From: Comamonas endophytica | GTDB lineage: Bacteria; Pseudomonadota; Gammaproteobacteria; Burkholderiales; Burkholderiaceae_C | DNA length: 64,000 nt | NCBI RefSeq assembly: GCF_023634805.2 | Contig: NZ_CP106882.1 | Span: forward strand, 62,001 to 126,000 | Direction of reading: 5' to 3' | Shown: positions 32,477 to 42,287 of the stretch, one piece after another | Layout: every line of letters starts with the position of its first letter | Numbering within the stretch: the first letter of the stretch is position 1 | Position numbers and translations under genes: made by a program | Notes under the pieces: model-generated | The model's database searches: none | Told to the model about the DNA's origin: nothing | Seen by the model: the letters and a program-made list of their open reading frames with translations, nothing else

Positions 32477-33131
32477 AGAAGGCTCCGTAATAGTCCCGGT
32501 AGTTCTGCCGTGTCGTCGAGGTGAAATTGTTGCTGCAGAAGGCCTCGCCGATACGGCGCAGGTTGGCGCTGTCGGCGCGGTGGATGGCCAGCAATTCGGC
32601 GGCATTGGCGGCGGCCAGGCCGATGTCCATGCTCTGCGCGCTGCATTGCAGCGTTTCGGCGCGGGCCAGGATGTTGTTGATGACCGCATGGCCTTCGGAG
32701 TCGCAGGCGGAGGCGATGAAGGCAGCGCGGGAACTGGTGTCCTGGCGCATGCCGTATTCGGCATGGCCCAGTTCATGCGCCAGGAGGGACGCCCGGGCGT
32801 AGAGGCCGGTGGTCTCCGCCTTTCGGCAATCGTAGGCCAGGATGTAGATGCGCTTCATCTCGTAGTCGGTATAGCTGGCGGCGCCGTAGTGCAGGCGGTA
32901 ACCCAGGGCATTGATCTGCCTGGCCACGCGCGCCGAATTGCCGGCCATTGCGTCCATGCAGGCACCCAGCCCGGTCGCGGGGGCCGCAGGCGCACACTGC
33001 GCGCGCGCATCTGGATGCGCGCAAGCCAGCAGCGCGCCAAGCAGCGCCATCGACACCGTGTTCAGCCGGTGCGCGACCCTGGCCCTTCGCGGTCCGGGCC
33101 ACGGGGCCGCCCTGTTGCCTGTGGATTCCAT
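32460..33131 (-). CDS. Putative secreted zinc metallopeptidase-like protein (HELGH)
   Basis: A 223-residue protein from the ATG at 33131. An ATG at 33050 gives a cleaner signal peptide (LLGALLACAHPDARA) and is equally likely. The mature part has YTDYEMKRIYILAYDCRKAE and then LLAHELGHAEYG, whose HELGH (119-123) is a zinc-peptidase HExxH box. No clear third ligand motif is recognised. It overlaps a second secreted gene. Peptidase activity is inferred only from the motif. Confidence 0.65.
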   Translation of the reverse strand: MESTGNRAAPWPGPRRARVAHRLNTVSMALLGALLACAHPDARAQCAPAAPATGLGACMDAMAGNSARVARQINALGYRLHYGAASYTDYEMKRIYILAYDCRKAETTGLYARASLLAHELGHAEYGMRQDTSSRAAFIASACDSEGHAVINNILARAETLQCSAQSMDIGLAAANAAELLAIHRADSANLRRIGEAFCSNNFTSTTRQNYRDYYGAFYDRHH

Positions 33132-33229
33132 GCTGCGCCCTTCCCAGGCACCCATCGTCGCGCCGGGGCGTGCGGGAAATCAAGCATTGCCCCGTCCGGG
33201 AGCAAGCTAATGCCGCGTTCCCGGCCGTA

Positions 33230-33661
33230 TCAGCGGCGCGTGCCGGCCACGATGTCGATGCCGTAGGCCGAGTCGGTGGCGTTGGCGCTGCCGAGGGACA
33301 GGAACAGGCCGCCGGCGTCGGTGGACACTGCCTTGACGCGCCGTTCGAGCTCATAGCCGAGCGCGCCGCCGCTGACGCCGACGTCGTACTGCACCGCCGC
33401 CACGTCCAGGCTCGCGGGCTCCTTAGTGATCTCGCTGGGCGACAGGCCAGTCAGGGTGCTGGAGATGCCGCTGCGCTCGTCGCCGTGGACAAAGCCGATC
33501 GTGGCGTTGTTGTCCGCCGCGATGCCCACCGTGCACGCCGATACCGTCACCGCATATTGCCTGCGGCGCGTCAGCGGCAACGCTGTACCGCTCGCATTGA
33601 ACAGCTCGCGCACGGCACCGGTGCAGGTGAAACGGGTTGCTTGGGCCGGCGCGAAGCATAC
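33230..33661 (-). CDS. Hypothetical protein, start unclear
   Basis: The C-terminal 143 codons of an open frame read as a plausible protein: FTCTGAVRELFNASGTALPL, ATIGFVHGDERSGISS, ELERRVKAVSTDAGGLFLSL. The frame stays open upstream, but that part looks like shadow sequence. An ATG at 33659 lies one frame away, so either a frameshift is present or a rare start is used. I do not recognise the family. Confidence 0.4.
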   Translation of the reverse strand, partial: VCFAPAQATRFTCTGAVRELFNASGTALPLTRRRQYAVTVSACTVGIAADNNATIGFVHGDERSGISSTLTGLSPSEITKEPASLDVAAVQYDVGVSGGALGYELERRVKAVSTDAGGLFLSLGSANATDSAYGIDIVAGTRR

Positions 33662-33767
33662 AGAGTGCCGCAGCCCTGTCGAAGAAAGAAGAGCCCCCGT
33701 GCGCAGCCAGGGACGTGGCGCTGCCGGGCGGCTGCGCCGCACGCGCCCAGATTGCCCTATGCCGGGT

Positions 33768-34667
33768 TCAGCGCGCGCGTGTCGGAGCACCCGCCGCCCC
33801 CGCGTCGCCGCCTGCCTGCAGCGAGCGCTCCAGAAGCTGCATGGTCTGCGGGAAATCCGGCGCCAGCGCGCGCACCAGAAGCATCGAGCGCGCATACGCA
33901 GCGCCCGCAATCGCGACCGCGCGGCAGTCGCCGGCAAAGCGCTCGATGCCGGGCCACTGCGGCACCAGGCTGACTCCCATGCCATCGGCCACTAGCAGCG
34001 CGATGGCCTCGAGCGCATCGAGATCGCACAGCACGGCGGGCGCGAGTTCCCGGTCGGCAAGCCACTGCGCAGCGTGCCGGCCGCCCCAGGCGCTGGGGTC
34101 GTAGCGGATGTAGGGCATCCTGCGCAGCAGCGCCGCCGGGCTGCCGCGGGTGCCCTTGGGCGCCAGCAGCATCAGCGGCTCATGGCGCAATTCCATCGCG
34201 TGCAGCGTCCTGGGCAGGTCGAAGGGCGGCGCGGCAATCAGCGCCGCATCGATCTCGCCGGCCTGCAGCATGCGGTACAGCGCGCGCGAAGTGCCCGGCA
34301 CGATGAGCACCCTGGCCTGGGGCGCCGCCCGGGTGAAGTGGCGCAGTGCGCCGGGCAGCAATCCCGTCAGTGCCGTCGACACCGCACCGATGCGCAGGCT
34401 CCCGCCCAAGCCGTCGGCGCTGGCGTCGCCCTGCAGCAGCGCGGCTTCACGCACCAGCCGGCGCGCGCGCGCGATCAGCCGCTCGCAGGCCGGGGTCGGC
34501 TGCGCGGTATGGCCGCTGCGCGACAGCAGCGCGAAGCCCAGCTCGCGCTCGAGCACCTGCACGCGCTGGCCTATGGCCGCTGCCGTCAGGTGCTCGGTGC
34601 GCGCGGCCTCGGCAATCGAGCCGCTGTCGACCACGGCCAACAGGCTTTTCAAATAGCGGATCTCCAA
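33768..34667 (-). CDS. LysR-family transcriptional regulator
   Basis: A 299-residue LysR protein with a winged helix (SIAEAARTEHLTAAAIGQRVQVLERELG) and an effector domain (GSLRIGAVSTALTGLLPGAL, GEIDAALIAAPPF, LVADGMGVSLVPQWPG). It is divergent from the glyoxalase-like and hydroxyacid dehydrogenase genes across 115 bases and most likely regulates them. The intergenic DNA has an AT-rich patch (GAAAAAAATATTGCC) suited to a promoter. Confidence 0.9.
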   Translation of the reverse strand: MEIRYLKSLLAVVDSGSIAEAARTEHLTAAAIGQRVQVLERELGFALLSRSGHTAQPTPACERLIARARRLVREAALLQGDASADGLGGSLRIGAVSTALTGLLPGALRHFTRAAPQARVLIVPGTSRALYRMLQAGEIDAALIAAPPFDLPRTLHAMELRHEPLMLLAPKGTRGSPAALLRRMPYIRYDPSAWGGRHAAQWLADRELAPAVLCDLDALEAIALLVADGMGVSLVPQWPGIERFAGDCRAVAIAGAAYARSMLLVRALAPDFPQTMQLLERSLQAGGDAGAAGAPTRAR

Positions 34668-34782
34668 AAGACTTCCTTTTGGTTGTGAAAAAAATATTGC
34701 CTATGTCTTTTGAAGTATGCGCGTTAATCTCCAGCCCTCCACGCCAATGGCCCGGCCAGGGCCCGAATCCAAGAGTTTTTCC

Positions 34783-35196
34783 ATGCGCACCAGCTTCCAC
34801 CTTGCCTACCATGTCCGTGATCTCGACCAGTCCCGCGCCTTCTATGGCGGCCTGCTGGGCTGCACCGAGGGCCGCAGCACCGACACCTGGGTCGACTTCG
34901 ACTTCTTCGGCCACCAGATCTCGCTGCACCTGGGCGAGCCCTTCCCCGTCACCAACACCGGCCGCGTCGGCGAGCACATGGTGCCCATGCCGCATCTGGG
35001 TCTGGTGATGGCCATGGACGACTGGCAGGCGCTCGCAGCCCGGCTCACGGCGCAGCAGTTCGAGTTCGTGTTGAAGCCGCAGATCCGCTTCGAAGGCCAA
35101 CCTGGCGAGCAGGCAACCATGTTCTTCCTGGACCCGAGCGGCAATCCTATCGAGGTCAAGGGTTTCAGGGATCTGGACAAGGTCTACGCGTCGTGA
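34783..35196 (+). CDS. VOC-family (glyoxalase-like) protein
   Basis: A 137-residue vicinal-oxygen-chelate protein with two beta-alpha-beta-beta-beta halves: FHLAYHVRDLDQSRAFYGGLLGC at the start and MFFLDPSGNPIEVKGF at the end. The metal ligands of the family (His of AYHV, Glu of NPIEVK) are present. Such proteins act as lyases, isomerases or dioxygenases, and the substrate is not evident. Its TGA overlaps the GTG of the next gene, so the two are coupled. Confidence 0.88.
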   Translation: MRTSFHLAYHVRDLDQSRAFYGGLLGCTEGRSTDTWVDFDFFGHQISLHLGEPFPVTNTGRVGEHMVPMPHLGLVMAMDDWQALAARLTAQQFEFVLKPQIRFEGQPGEQATMFFLDPSGNPIEVKGFRDLDKVYAS

Positions 35197-36137
35197 GTCG
35201 GGTTTTGCCGCTGGTCTGCGCGCCCGGCTACCCTTTTGCCGAAGCCTGGCGCGCGGCGCTGCAGGCCGCGATGCCCGAGGAACGCGTGGTGCCGATCGAA
35301 GCCCTCGACGCCGAGGAGCGCCTGAACTGCGAGGTCGCCATCGTCGCCAATCCCGACCCCAGGGATCTGCAGGCGCTGCCCCACCTGAAATGGGTGCATA
35401 GCGTCTGGGCCGGGGTGGAAAGACTGGTCGAAGACCTGCAGGGAAGCCCGGTGGAGATCGTGCGCCTGGTCGATCCGCAGCTGGCCGACACCATGGCCGA
35501 AGCCGTGCTGGCCTGGACGCTGTACCTGCACCGCGGCATGCCGCGCTATGCGCGCCAGCAGGCGGCTGGGCAGTGGCTGGCGCATGACTACGTACCGCCG
35601 CAGCGCAAGACGGTGGCGCTGCTGGGCCTGGGCGAGCTGGGCCTGGCCAGCGCCGCCCGGCTGCGCGCCGCAGGCTTCCAGGTCAGCGGCTGGAGCCGCA
35701 GCCCCAAGGCCGTGCCCGGCGTGCAATGCTTTTTCGGCGAAGGCGGGCTGTCCACGCTGCTGGCGGGCGCCGATATCCTCGTCTGCCTGCTGCCCCTGAC
35801 GCCCGAGACGCAAGGCATGCTCGACGCTGGCGCCCTAGGCCAGTTGCGCAAGGGAGCGTCCCTGATCAACTTCGCGCGCGGCGCGATCGTCGATGACGAG
35901 GCGCTGCGCGCCGCGCTGGATGCACAGCACCTGGAGCACGCGGTGCTGGATGTGTTCCGCCAGGAGCCCCTGCCCGCAGCGCAGTGGCAATGGCAACACC
36001 CGCGGGTCACGGTGCTGCCGCATATCTCGGCGCCCACCGACCGCGGCACAGCTTCGGCGATCGTGGCGGCGAATATCCGGCGCTACCGGCAGTCCGGGGC
36101 GACGCCGGCGACTGTGGACAAGCAGCGGCGCTACTGA
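35193..36137 (+). CDS. ghrA: Glyoxylate/hydroxypyruvate reductase A-like dehydrogenase
   Basis: A 314-residue D-2-hydroxyacid dehydrogenase. The NAD(P)-binding motif [13 protein letters not shown] follows the catalytic-domain half. The active-site residues are Arg in NFARGAIV, Glu in DVFRQEPLP and His in LPHISAPTD. It resembles GhrA, which reduces glyoxylate and hydroxypyruvate. Translation starts at the GTG overlapping the VOC gene stop. The pair is probably under the divergent LysR regulator. Confidence 0.88.
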   Translation: MSRVLPLVCAPGYPFAEAWRAALQAAMPEERVVPIEALDAEERLNCEVAIVANPDPRDLQALPHLKWVHSVWAGVERLVEDLQGSPVEIVRLVDPQLADTMAEAVLAWTLYLHRGMPRYARQQAAGQWLAHDYVPPQRKTVALLGLGELGLASAARLRAAGFQVSGWSRSPKAVPGVQCFFGEGGLSTLLAGADILVCLLPLTPETQGMLDAGALGQLRKGASLINFARGAIVDDEALRAALDAQHLEHAVLDVFRQEPLPAAQWQWQHPRVTVLPHISAPTDRGTASAIVAANIRRYRQSGATPATVDKQRRY

Positions 36138-36175
36138 GCACGCGCCACCGACAATGCGGCGGAGCTTTCCCGGCT

Positions 36176-36820
36176 TCAGCCGCGCGGCAGCTGGCTCGCC
36201 TCCCGCGCCAGCGCCGTGATCCGCCCCCAGTCGCCCTGCGCCAGCGCATCGGCGGGCACCAGCCAGGAGCCGCCGACGCAGGCCACATTCGCCAGTGCCA
36301 GGAATTCCCCGGCATTGCCGGCATGGATGCCGCCCGTGGGACAGAACTGCACATCGCCGAAGGGCCCGGCCCAGGCCTTGAGCATGGCGCTGCCGCCGGC
36401 CTGCAGCGCGGGAAAGAACTTCAGCGCATCGAAGCCACCGGCCTGCGCCGCCATGATCTCGCTGCCGGTGGCCACGCCCGGCAGCAGCGCCAGGTGCTGG
36501 GCGCGGCAGGCCTCGCCCACGGCCGGCGTATAGCCCGGGCTCACGGCAAAGCGCGCTCCGGCGCGTGCGGCCGCGGCCGCGTCGCCGGCGCTGCGCACCG
36601 TGCCCGCGCCCACCACCGCCTCGGGCACATAGCGCGCGATGGCTTCGATGCAGGCCAGCGCCTGCGGCGTGCGCAGCGTGACTTCCAGCATGCGGATGCC
36701 GCCGGCGACCAGCGCCTGCGCCATCGGCACGGCATGCTCCAGCGCATGCAGCACGATCACCGGAATGACCGGCGCATCGCGCATCACGTCGCGCGCGCTC
36801 AATGTATCGTTCACTGCCAC
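36176..36820 (-). CDS. eda: 2-keto-3-deoxy-6-phosphogluconate aldolase
   Basis: A 214-residue class I aldolase that splits KDPG into pyruvate and glyceraldehyde 3-phosphate, the last step of the Entner-Doudoroff pathway. Glu46 in MLEVTLRT and the Schiff-base Lys134 in FDALKFFPA are present, as are VGAGTV and CPTGGI phosphate-site segments. The GTG start at 36820 overlaps the end of edd by ten bases; a second GTG two codons later is possible. It is the last gene of the gluconate cluster. Confidence 0.95.
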   Translation of the reverse strand: MAVNDTLSARDVMRDAPVIPVIVLHALEHAVPMAQALVAGGIRMLEVTLRTPQALACIEAIARYVPEAVVGAGTVRSAGDAAAAARAGARFAVSPGYTPAVGEACRAQHLALLPGVATGSEIMAAQAGGFDALKFFPALQAGGSAMLKAWAGPFGDVQFCPTGGIHAGNAGEFLALANVACVGGSWLVPADALAQGDWGRITALAREASQLPRG

Positions 36821-38619
36821 GAGCCGGCCCCCTCTTCCGCGCTGAGCGCATTGCGCCGGAATCCGGCAAACAGTTCACGGCCAAAGCCAAAGGCATTGTC
36901 CTCGGATTGCGCTGCCGGCATCTGCGCCGGCGCGCGCGCCTGCCACTCGGCGGCATCGACCAATACATCGAGCGTGCCGGTCACGGCGTCGAGGCGCACC
37001 ATGTCGCCGTCTTGCACGCGCGCCAGCGGCCCGCCGGCGCTGGCCTCGGGCGAGACATGGATCGCGGCCGGCACCTTGCCCGAGGCGCCGCTCATGCGCC
37101 CATCGGTCACCAGCGCGACCTTGAAGCCCTTGCCCTGCAGCACCGCCAGCGGCGGAGTGAGCTTGTGCAGCTCGGGCATGCCATTGGCGCGCGGCCCCTG
37201 CCAGCGCACGACGCAGACCACATCGCGGTCCAGCGCACCGGCCTGGAAGGCCTCCTGCAGCGCCGCCTGCGAGTCGAACACGCGCGCCGGCGCCTCGATC
37301 ACATGCCGGTCCTCGGGCACGGCCGATACCTTGATCACGCTGCGCCCCAGGTTGCCGTGCAGCAGCCTCAGGCCGCCCGTGGCGCTGAACGGCGCAGTGG
37401 CCGGCCGCAGCACGCTGTCATCGCGGCTGGCGCCGATGTCCAGCCAGTGCAGGCGATGGTCGGCATCGCCCTGGGGCACGCGCGTGAACTCGCGGATGCC
37501 GCCCGGGCGCACCGTCAGAACGTCGTCGTGCATCAGGCCCGCATCCAGCAGCTCGCGGATCACATAGCCCGGCCCGCCCGCAGCCTGGAACTGGTTCACG
37601 TCGGCGCTGCCATTGGGATAGACGCGCGAGAGCAGCGGCACCACCGCCGACAGCTCGGAGAAGTCGTCCCAGTCGATATGGATGCCGGCCGCGCGCGCCA
37701 CCGCCACCCAGTGGATCAGATGGTTGGTCGAGCCGCCCGTGGCCAGCAGCGCGGCCATGGCGTTGACGATGGCGCGCTCGTCGACCACCCGGCCGATGGG
37801 CGCGCAGCGCGGCGCCAGCACCGTGCGCGCCGCTTCGCGCGTGAGCTCCTGGCGCAGTGCCTGGCCCGGGTTGACGAATGCCGTGCCCGGCACGTGCAGC
37901 CCCATGGCTTCGAGCAGCATCTGGTTGCTGTTGGCGGTGCCGTAGAAGGTGCAGGTGCCTTCGCTGTGGTAGGCGGCGGATTCCGCCGCCAGCAGCTCGC
38001 CGCGCCCGACCAGCCCCTGGGCCGCCTGCTCGCGCACCTTGGCCTTGGCGCTGTTCGACAGGCCCGAGGTCATCGGCCCCGCCGGCACGAACACCGTGGG
38101 CAGATGGCCGAACTGCAGCGCGCCGATCAGCAGCCCCGGCACGATCTTGTCGCAGACCCCGAGCAGCAGCGCCGAGTCGAACACGTCATGGCTCAGCGAC
38201 ACCGCCGTGGCCATGGCAATGACATCGCGGCTGAACAGGCTCAGCTCCATGCCCGGCGTGCCCTGGGTCACGCCGTCGCACATGGCGGGCACGCCGCCCG
38301 CGACCTGGGCCGTGGCGCCGTGGCGGCGCGCTTCGTCCTTGATCAGATCGGGGTAGTGCTGCAGCGGCGCATGCGCCGACAGCACGTCGTTGTAGGCCGT
38401 GACGATGCCGATGTTGGGCGCGCGCTCGGCGACGATGCGCAGCTTGTCGTTGCCGGGCAGCCCGGCAAAGGCGTGCGCCACATTGGCGCAGCCCAGGCGC
38501 TGCGCGCCCGGCGGGCGCTGCGCCATGGCCTGCAGGCGCTGCAGGTAGGCGCTGCGCTCGGGCGCACTGCGCTCGCGGATGCGGCGCGTGACCGCTTCGA
38601 CGGTGGCGTTCAATGGCAT
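36811..38619 (-). CDS. edd: 6-phosphogluconate dehydratase
   Basis: A 602-residue IlvD/Edd-family iron-sulfur dehydratase converting 6-phosphogluconate to KDPG. Cluster-binding cysteines lie in [32 protein letters not shown] and [13 protein letters not shown]. The length is as in other Edd proteins. It overlaps eda and follows the SDR gene by 16 bases, within the gluconate operon. Confidence 0.95.
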   Translation of the reverse strand: MPLNATVEAVTRRIRERSAPERSAYLQRLQAMAQRPPGAQRLGCANVAHAFAGLPGNDKLRIVAERAPNIGIVTAYNDVLSAHAPLQHYPDLIKDEARRHGATAQVAGGVPAMCDGVTQGTPGMELSLFSRDVIAMATAVSLSHDVFDSALLLGVCDKIVPGLLIGALQFGHLPTVFVPAGPMTSGLSNSAKAKVREQAAQGLVGRGELLAAESAAYHSEGTCTFYGTANSNQMLLEAMGLHVPGTAFVNPGQALRQELTREAARTVLAPRCAPIGRVVDERAIVNAMAALLATGGSTNHLIHWVAVARAAGIHIDWDDFSELSAVVPLLSRVYPNGSADVNQFQAAGGPGYVIRELLDAGLMHDDVLTVRPGGIREFTRVPQGDADHRLHWLDIGASRDDSVLRPATAPFSATGGLRLLHGNLGRSVIKVSAVPEDRHVIEAPARVFDSQAALQEAFQAGALDRDVVCVVRWQGPRANGMPELHKLTPPLAVLQGKGFKVALVTDGRMSGASGKVPAAIHVSPEASAGGPLARVQDGDMVRLDAVTGTLDVLVDAAEWQARAPAQMPAAQSEDNAFGFGRELFAGFRRNALSAEEGAGSWQ

Positions 38620-38635
38620 GCGGAAATTCTCTCTG

Positions 38636-39400
38636 TCAAAGGAACATGCGGTTCCAGGTGGGGCTTATCAGTATCTCGTTCACGCAGACATGGGCGGGCA
38701 GGTTCGCCACGAAGGCAATGGTGCGGCCCAAATCCTGTGGCTGCAACATGCGCGCCATGTCTTCGTCCGAGGGCGGCACGGGGCGCTGCCGCAGGATCGG
38801 CGTGGCGACTTCCGCCGGCAGCAGGCAGCAGGCGCGCAGGCCATGGCGGAATTCCTCGATGTTGAATTCGTGCGTCAGGGCGGCGACGGCCGTCTTGCTG
38901 GCCGTGTAGGCCGCGCCGGGCATGGACGAGGTGAAGCGCCCGGCCCAGGAAGCGACATTGATGACGGCGCCGGCGCGCGCCGCGCGCATCGTTGGCAGCA
39001 CGGCGCGCATGGTGTGCACCGTGCCCTTGAGGTTGATGTCGAGCACGCGCTCCCAGTCGGCGGCGCTGCAGTCGGCCCAGCTGCGGCGCTGCACGTTGAT
39101 GCCCGCGGCATTGACCAGCAGATCGATGCGGCCGTGGCGCGCGGCGATGCGCTGGGCGGCCGCCTCGCAGGCGTGCGCTTCGACCACATCCAGCGCCAGC
39201 GCCTCGGCGCTGCCGCCGCCCATGGCGATGTCCGCGGCGGCGCCCAGCAGCAGCGCTTCGCGCCGGCCCGACAGCACCACATGCCAGCCCTCGGCCGCCA
39301 GCGCCTGCGCGCCGGCCAGGCCGATGCCCGTGCCGGCGCCGGTGACCCAGGCCACGCGCCGGCCGGCAGCGCCGGCTTCGATGGGTGAGGCGGCGGTCAT
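38636..39400 (-). CDS. SDR-family oxidoreductase of the gluconate cluster
   Basis: A 254-residue short-chain dehydrogenase with the cofactor motif [16 protein letters not shown], a catalytic Ser in INVASWAG and YTASK. It lies between the TRAP binding-protein gene and edd, so it probably oxidises or reduces a sugar acid (for example a gluconate 5-dehydrogenase-like step) feeding 6-phosphogluconate. This role comes from context. The ATG at 39400 lies two bases from the dctP stop. Confidence 0.85.
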   Translation of the reverse strand: MTAASPIEAGAAGRRVAWVTGAGTGIGLAGAQALAAEGWHVVLSGRREALLLGAAADIAMGGGSAEALALDVVEAHACEAAAQRIAARHGRIDLLVNAAGINVQRRSWADCSAADWERVLDINLKGTVHTMRAVLPTMRAARAGAVINVASWAGRFTSSMPGAAYTASKTAVAALTHEFNIEEFRHGLRACCLLPAEVATPILRQRPVPPSDEDMARMLQPQDLGRTIAFVANLPAHVCVNEILISPTWNRMFL

Positions 39401-39402
39401 GC

Positions 39403-40410
39403 TCACTTGGCGGCGCGGATCTTCGCCAGCTCGTCCTGCGTCTGCTTCCACAGGTCCTGGCCGACGGCATTGGCCACCGAGGCGTGGACCTGGGTCAGCT
39501 TCTCGCGCATGCGCGTGGCTTCGGCCGCGGGCAGCTCGTTGACCTGCATGCCCTTGGACTTCAGGTCAGCCAGCGCCTTGGCGGCTTCGTCGCGCGTGTC
39601 CTTGCGCTCGAAATCGCGCGCCGTCTTGGCCGCATCCATCAGCACCTTCTGCTCGGCCTTGCTCAGGCCGTCCCACCACTTCTTGCTCACCGTGACGATC
39701 CAGGGGCTGTAGACGTGGTTGGTGACGGTGAGGTACTTCTGCACTTCATAGAACTTGCTCGACACCACCGTGTTGTACGGGTTCTCCTGGCCGTCGACGG
39801 CCTTGGTCTCGAGCGCGGTGAACAGCTCGGAGAAAGGCAGCGGCACGGCGTTCGCGCCCAGCGCCTTGAAGCTGTCGAGGAACACGTTGTTCTGCATGAC
39901 GCGCAGCTTGATGCCGTTCATGTCCTCCAGGCGGTTGATGGGGTTCTTGTTGTTGGTCAGGTTGCGGAAACCGTTTTCCCAGTACACCAGGCCCACCAGC
40001 CCCTTGGGCTCGAGCGTGGCGCGCACCTTGTCGCCCACGGGCCCGTCGAGCAGCGCATCGGCCTCGCGCGTGTTGTTGATCAGGAAGGGCGTGTCCCACA
40101 GCGCCATCTGCGGCGCGATGCCGACCAGCGTGGCCGTGGACCCGACCATCATCTCCTGCGCGCCGCCGATCAGCGCCTGCTGCATCTGCGTGTCCGAGCC
40201 CAGCGCGGCATTGCCGATGGCGCGCACCTTCATCTTGCCGCCGGTGGCCTTCTCGACCTCCTTGGCGAACAGGCGCACGGCGCGGCCCTGGTTGGAATCC
40301 TCGACCAGGCCATAGCCGAAGCGCACGATGCGCGGCTTGAAGTCCTGGGCTTGAACGGCACCCGCCGCCATCAACACGGCCAATGCACCGAGGGCAAATT
40401 TGATTCGCAT
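39403..40410 (-). CDS. dctP: TRAP transporter solute-binding protein
   Basis: A 335-residue periplasmic binding protein with a signal peptide (ALGALAVLMAAGAVQAQ). It has DctP-family marks: RLFAKEVEKATGGKMKV, PLPFSELFTALETKAVDGQENPYN in parts, and IKLRVMQNN, which holds the Arg that binds the carboxylate. The ligand is probably a C6 sugar acid, given the neighbours gntK, edd and eda. A strong hairpin separates it from dctM. Confidence 0.92.
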   Translation of the reverse strand: MRIKFALGALAVLMAAGAVQAQDFKPRIVRFGYGLVEDSNQGRAVRLFAKEVEKATGGKMKVRAIGNAALGSDTQMQQALIGGAQEMMVGSTATLVGIAPQMALWDTPFLINNTREADALLDGPVGDKVRATLEPKGLVGLVYWENGFRNLTNNKNPINRLEDMNGIKLRVMQNNVFLDSFKALGANAVPLPFSELFTALETKAVDGQENPYNTVVSSKFYEVQKYLTVTNHVYSPWIVTVSKKWWDGLSKAEQKVLMDAAKTARDFERKDTRDEAAKALADLKSKGMQVNELPAAEATRMREKLTQVHASVANAVGQDLWKQTQDELAKIRAAK

Positions 40411-40430
40411 GTCTGTCTCCTGGTTGATAT

Positions 40431-40447
40431 GGGGGCTCCCTGCCCCC
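40431..40447 (-). promoter_or_regulatory. Intercistronic hairpin between dctM and dctP
   Basis: GGGGGC and GCCCCC pair around a five-base loop. There is no T-run, so it is not a terminator. Such hairpins protect or separate mRNA segments and often let the binding protein be made in excess over the permease. Confidence 0.5.
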
Positions 40448-40468
40448 GGTTTCGAAAATCTTTTCGGT

Positions 40469-41749
40469 TCAATGCATCCAGCGCAGCGGCGCCAGCACGA
40501 TCTGCGGGAACACCACCAGCAGCGCCGCCAGCAGCACGTAGGCCAGCAGGAAGGGGGTCGTGCCCTTGATCACGGTCTCCATGCGCAGCCGGCCCACGCC
40601 CGCCACCACGTTCTGCACCGTGCCCACGGGCGGCGTGATCAGCCCGATGCAGCCGACATAGATGAACATAAAGCCGAAGTACACCGGGTCGATGCCAGCC
40701 TTCGCCGCCAGCGGCGCACACACCGGGCCGAAGATCAGGATGGTGGGGGTGAGGTCCATCGCGGTGCCGACCACCAGCAGGAACAGCATCATCAGCGCCA
40801 TAAACAGCATCGGGTTGCCCAGCAGGCCGGAGAAGCTGTCGGCCAGCATGTTCGGCAGGTCGGCCAGCGTGATCATGTAGGCCGTCACGGTGGCCGCGCC
40901 GCACAGGAACATCACCACGGCGGTGGTCTTGGCCGCGGCCAGGAACACGTCATAGAGCTTGCCCCAGCTCATCTCGCGGTAGATCACCATCGACACGAAC
41001 AGCGCATACACCGCGGCCACCACGGCGGCCTCGGTGGGGGTGAACACCCCGCCCTTGAGGCCGCCCAGGATGATGACCGGCATCATCAGCGCCCAGAAGC
41101 TCTGCAGCAGCGTCTTGAAGCGCATGCCCCAGGGCTGGCGCGCACCGCTGGTGAGCTGGTACTTGCGCGCAATGGACCACCAGGCGAACACCAGGAAGCA
41201 GCCCATGATCAGCCCGGGCACGATGCCCGAGAGGAACAGCTTGCTGATCGAGGTGTTGGTGGTCACGCCGTAGATCACGAAGGGCATCGACGGCGGGATG
41301 ATCGGCGCGATGATGCCGCCCGAGGCCAGCAGCCCGGAGCTGTAGCTGTCGGGGTACTTCTGGTCGCGCATCATCGGCAGCAGGATGGTCGCCAGCGCCG
41401 CGGTGTCGGCGATGGCCGAGCCGCTCATCGAGGCCAGCAGCACCGCCGCACCGATGGTCACGAAACCCAGGCCGCCGCGGATGTGCCCGACGAAGGCGCT
41501 GGCCAGATCGATGATGCGCCGCGACAGGCCACCGGCGTTCATCAGCTCGCCGGCCAGGATGAAGAAGGGCACCGCCAGCAGCGGGAAGTTGTCGAAGCCC
41601 GCCTGCAGGTTCTGCGCCAGCAGCTGGGTGTCGAAGAAGTCGAGGTGCCACATCAGCGCCACCCCGGTGAGCACCAGCGAATGCGCGATCGGCATGCCGA
41701 TCACCATGCCGCCGATCAGCACGAACAGGAAAATGAAGGTCACGATCAT
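40469..41749 (-). CDS. dctM: TRAP transporter large permease
   Basis: A 426-residue DctM protein with about twelve membrane helices, starting MIVTFIFLFVLIGGMVIGMPIAHSL. Other segments are AVPFFILAGELMNAGGLSRRI, GFVTIGAAVLLASMSGSAIADTAAL and PPSMPFVIYGV. It carries the sodium-coupled transport path. The ATG at 41749 lies ten bases behind the dctQ stop. Confidence 0.95.
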   Translation of the reverse strand: MIVTFIFLFVLIGGMVIGMPIAHSLVLTGVALMWHLDFFDTQLLAQNLQAGFDNFPLLAVPFFILAGELMNAGGLSRRIIDLASAFVGHIRGGLGFVTIGAAVLLASMSGSAIADTAALATILLPMMRDQKYPDSYSSGLLASGGIIAPIIPPSMPFVIYGVTTNTSISKLFLSGIVPGLIMGCFLVFAWWSIARKYQLTSGARQPWGMRFKTLLQSFWALMMPVIILGGLKGGVFTPTEAAVVAAVYALFVSMVIYREMSWGKLYDVFLAAAKTTAVVMFLCGAATVTAYMITLADLPNMLADSFSGLLGNPMLFMALMMLFLLVVGTAMDLTPTILIFGPVCAPLAAKAGIDPVYFGFMFIYVGCIGLITPPVGTVQNVVAGVGRLRMETVIKGTTPFLLAYVLLAALLVVFPQIVLAPLRWMH

Positions 41750-41759
41750 TTGTGCGCCC

Positions 41760-42272
41760 TTATTCGATGTCCAGCACGGGGCCGTCGCAATCGCGCTTGG
41801 GCGCGCCGCGGCGCATGTCGCGCAGCGCCACCACCAGCATGCCCAGCGCCAGCACCAGCGTGGCCGAGGCACCGAGCGCCAGCGGATAGCCCATCACCGT
41901 GCTGTAGCTGCTCAGGCCGGCCTCGACCTGCGCCCAGGAGCCCCACAGCAGCATCAGCATGCACGCCACCACCAGCAGCTGCGTGAGCCAGAACAGCACG
42001 CGGCGCGTGGCCGGGTTCACGCGCGAGGTCACCATGTCGAAGCCCAGGTGGCTGCACTCGAAAGCTGCGACGATGGAGCCGACGGCCACCAGCCAGACGA
42101 ACAGCAGGCGCGAGATTTCCTCGTACGAAACGATGCTGGTGTTGAAGACGTAGCGCAGCACGACGTTGACGAACACCGCCACCACCATGCCGGCCAGCGC
42201 CACGACCATGAACATTTCGGCCAGGCGCTGCAGCCGCGGCTTGAGCGGGGCTGGGGTTGTATGTGAATCCAT
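41760..42272 (-). CDS. dctQ: TRAP transporter small permease
   Basis: A 170-residue DctQ protein with four membrane helices (MFMVVALAGMVVAVFVNVVLRYVF, FVWLVAVGSIVAAF, LFWLTQLLVVACMLMLLWG, ALGASATLVLALGMLVVAL). The conserved YEEISRLLFVW segment is present. It supports DctM in the membrane. It lies 15 bases behind gntK. Confidence 0.92.
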   Translation of the reverse strand: MDSHTTPAPLKPRLQRLAEMFMVVALAGMVVAVFVNVVLRYVFNTSIVSYEEISRLLFVWLVAVGSIVAAFECSHLGFDMVTSRVNPATRRVLFWLTQLLVVACMLMLLWGSWAQVEAGLSSYSTVMGYPLALGASATLVLALGMLVVALRDMRRGAPKRDCDGPVLDIE

Positions 42273-42287
42273 GGATCTCTCCCTTCC

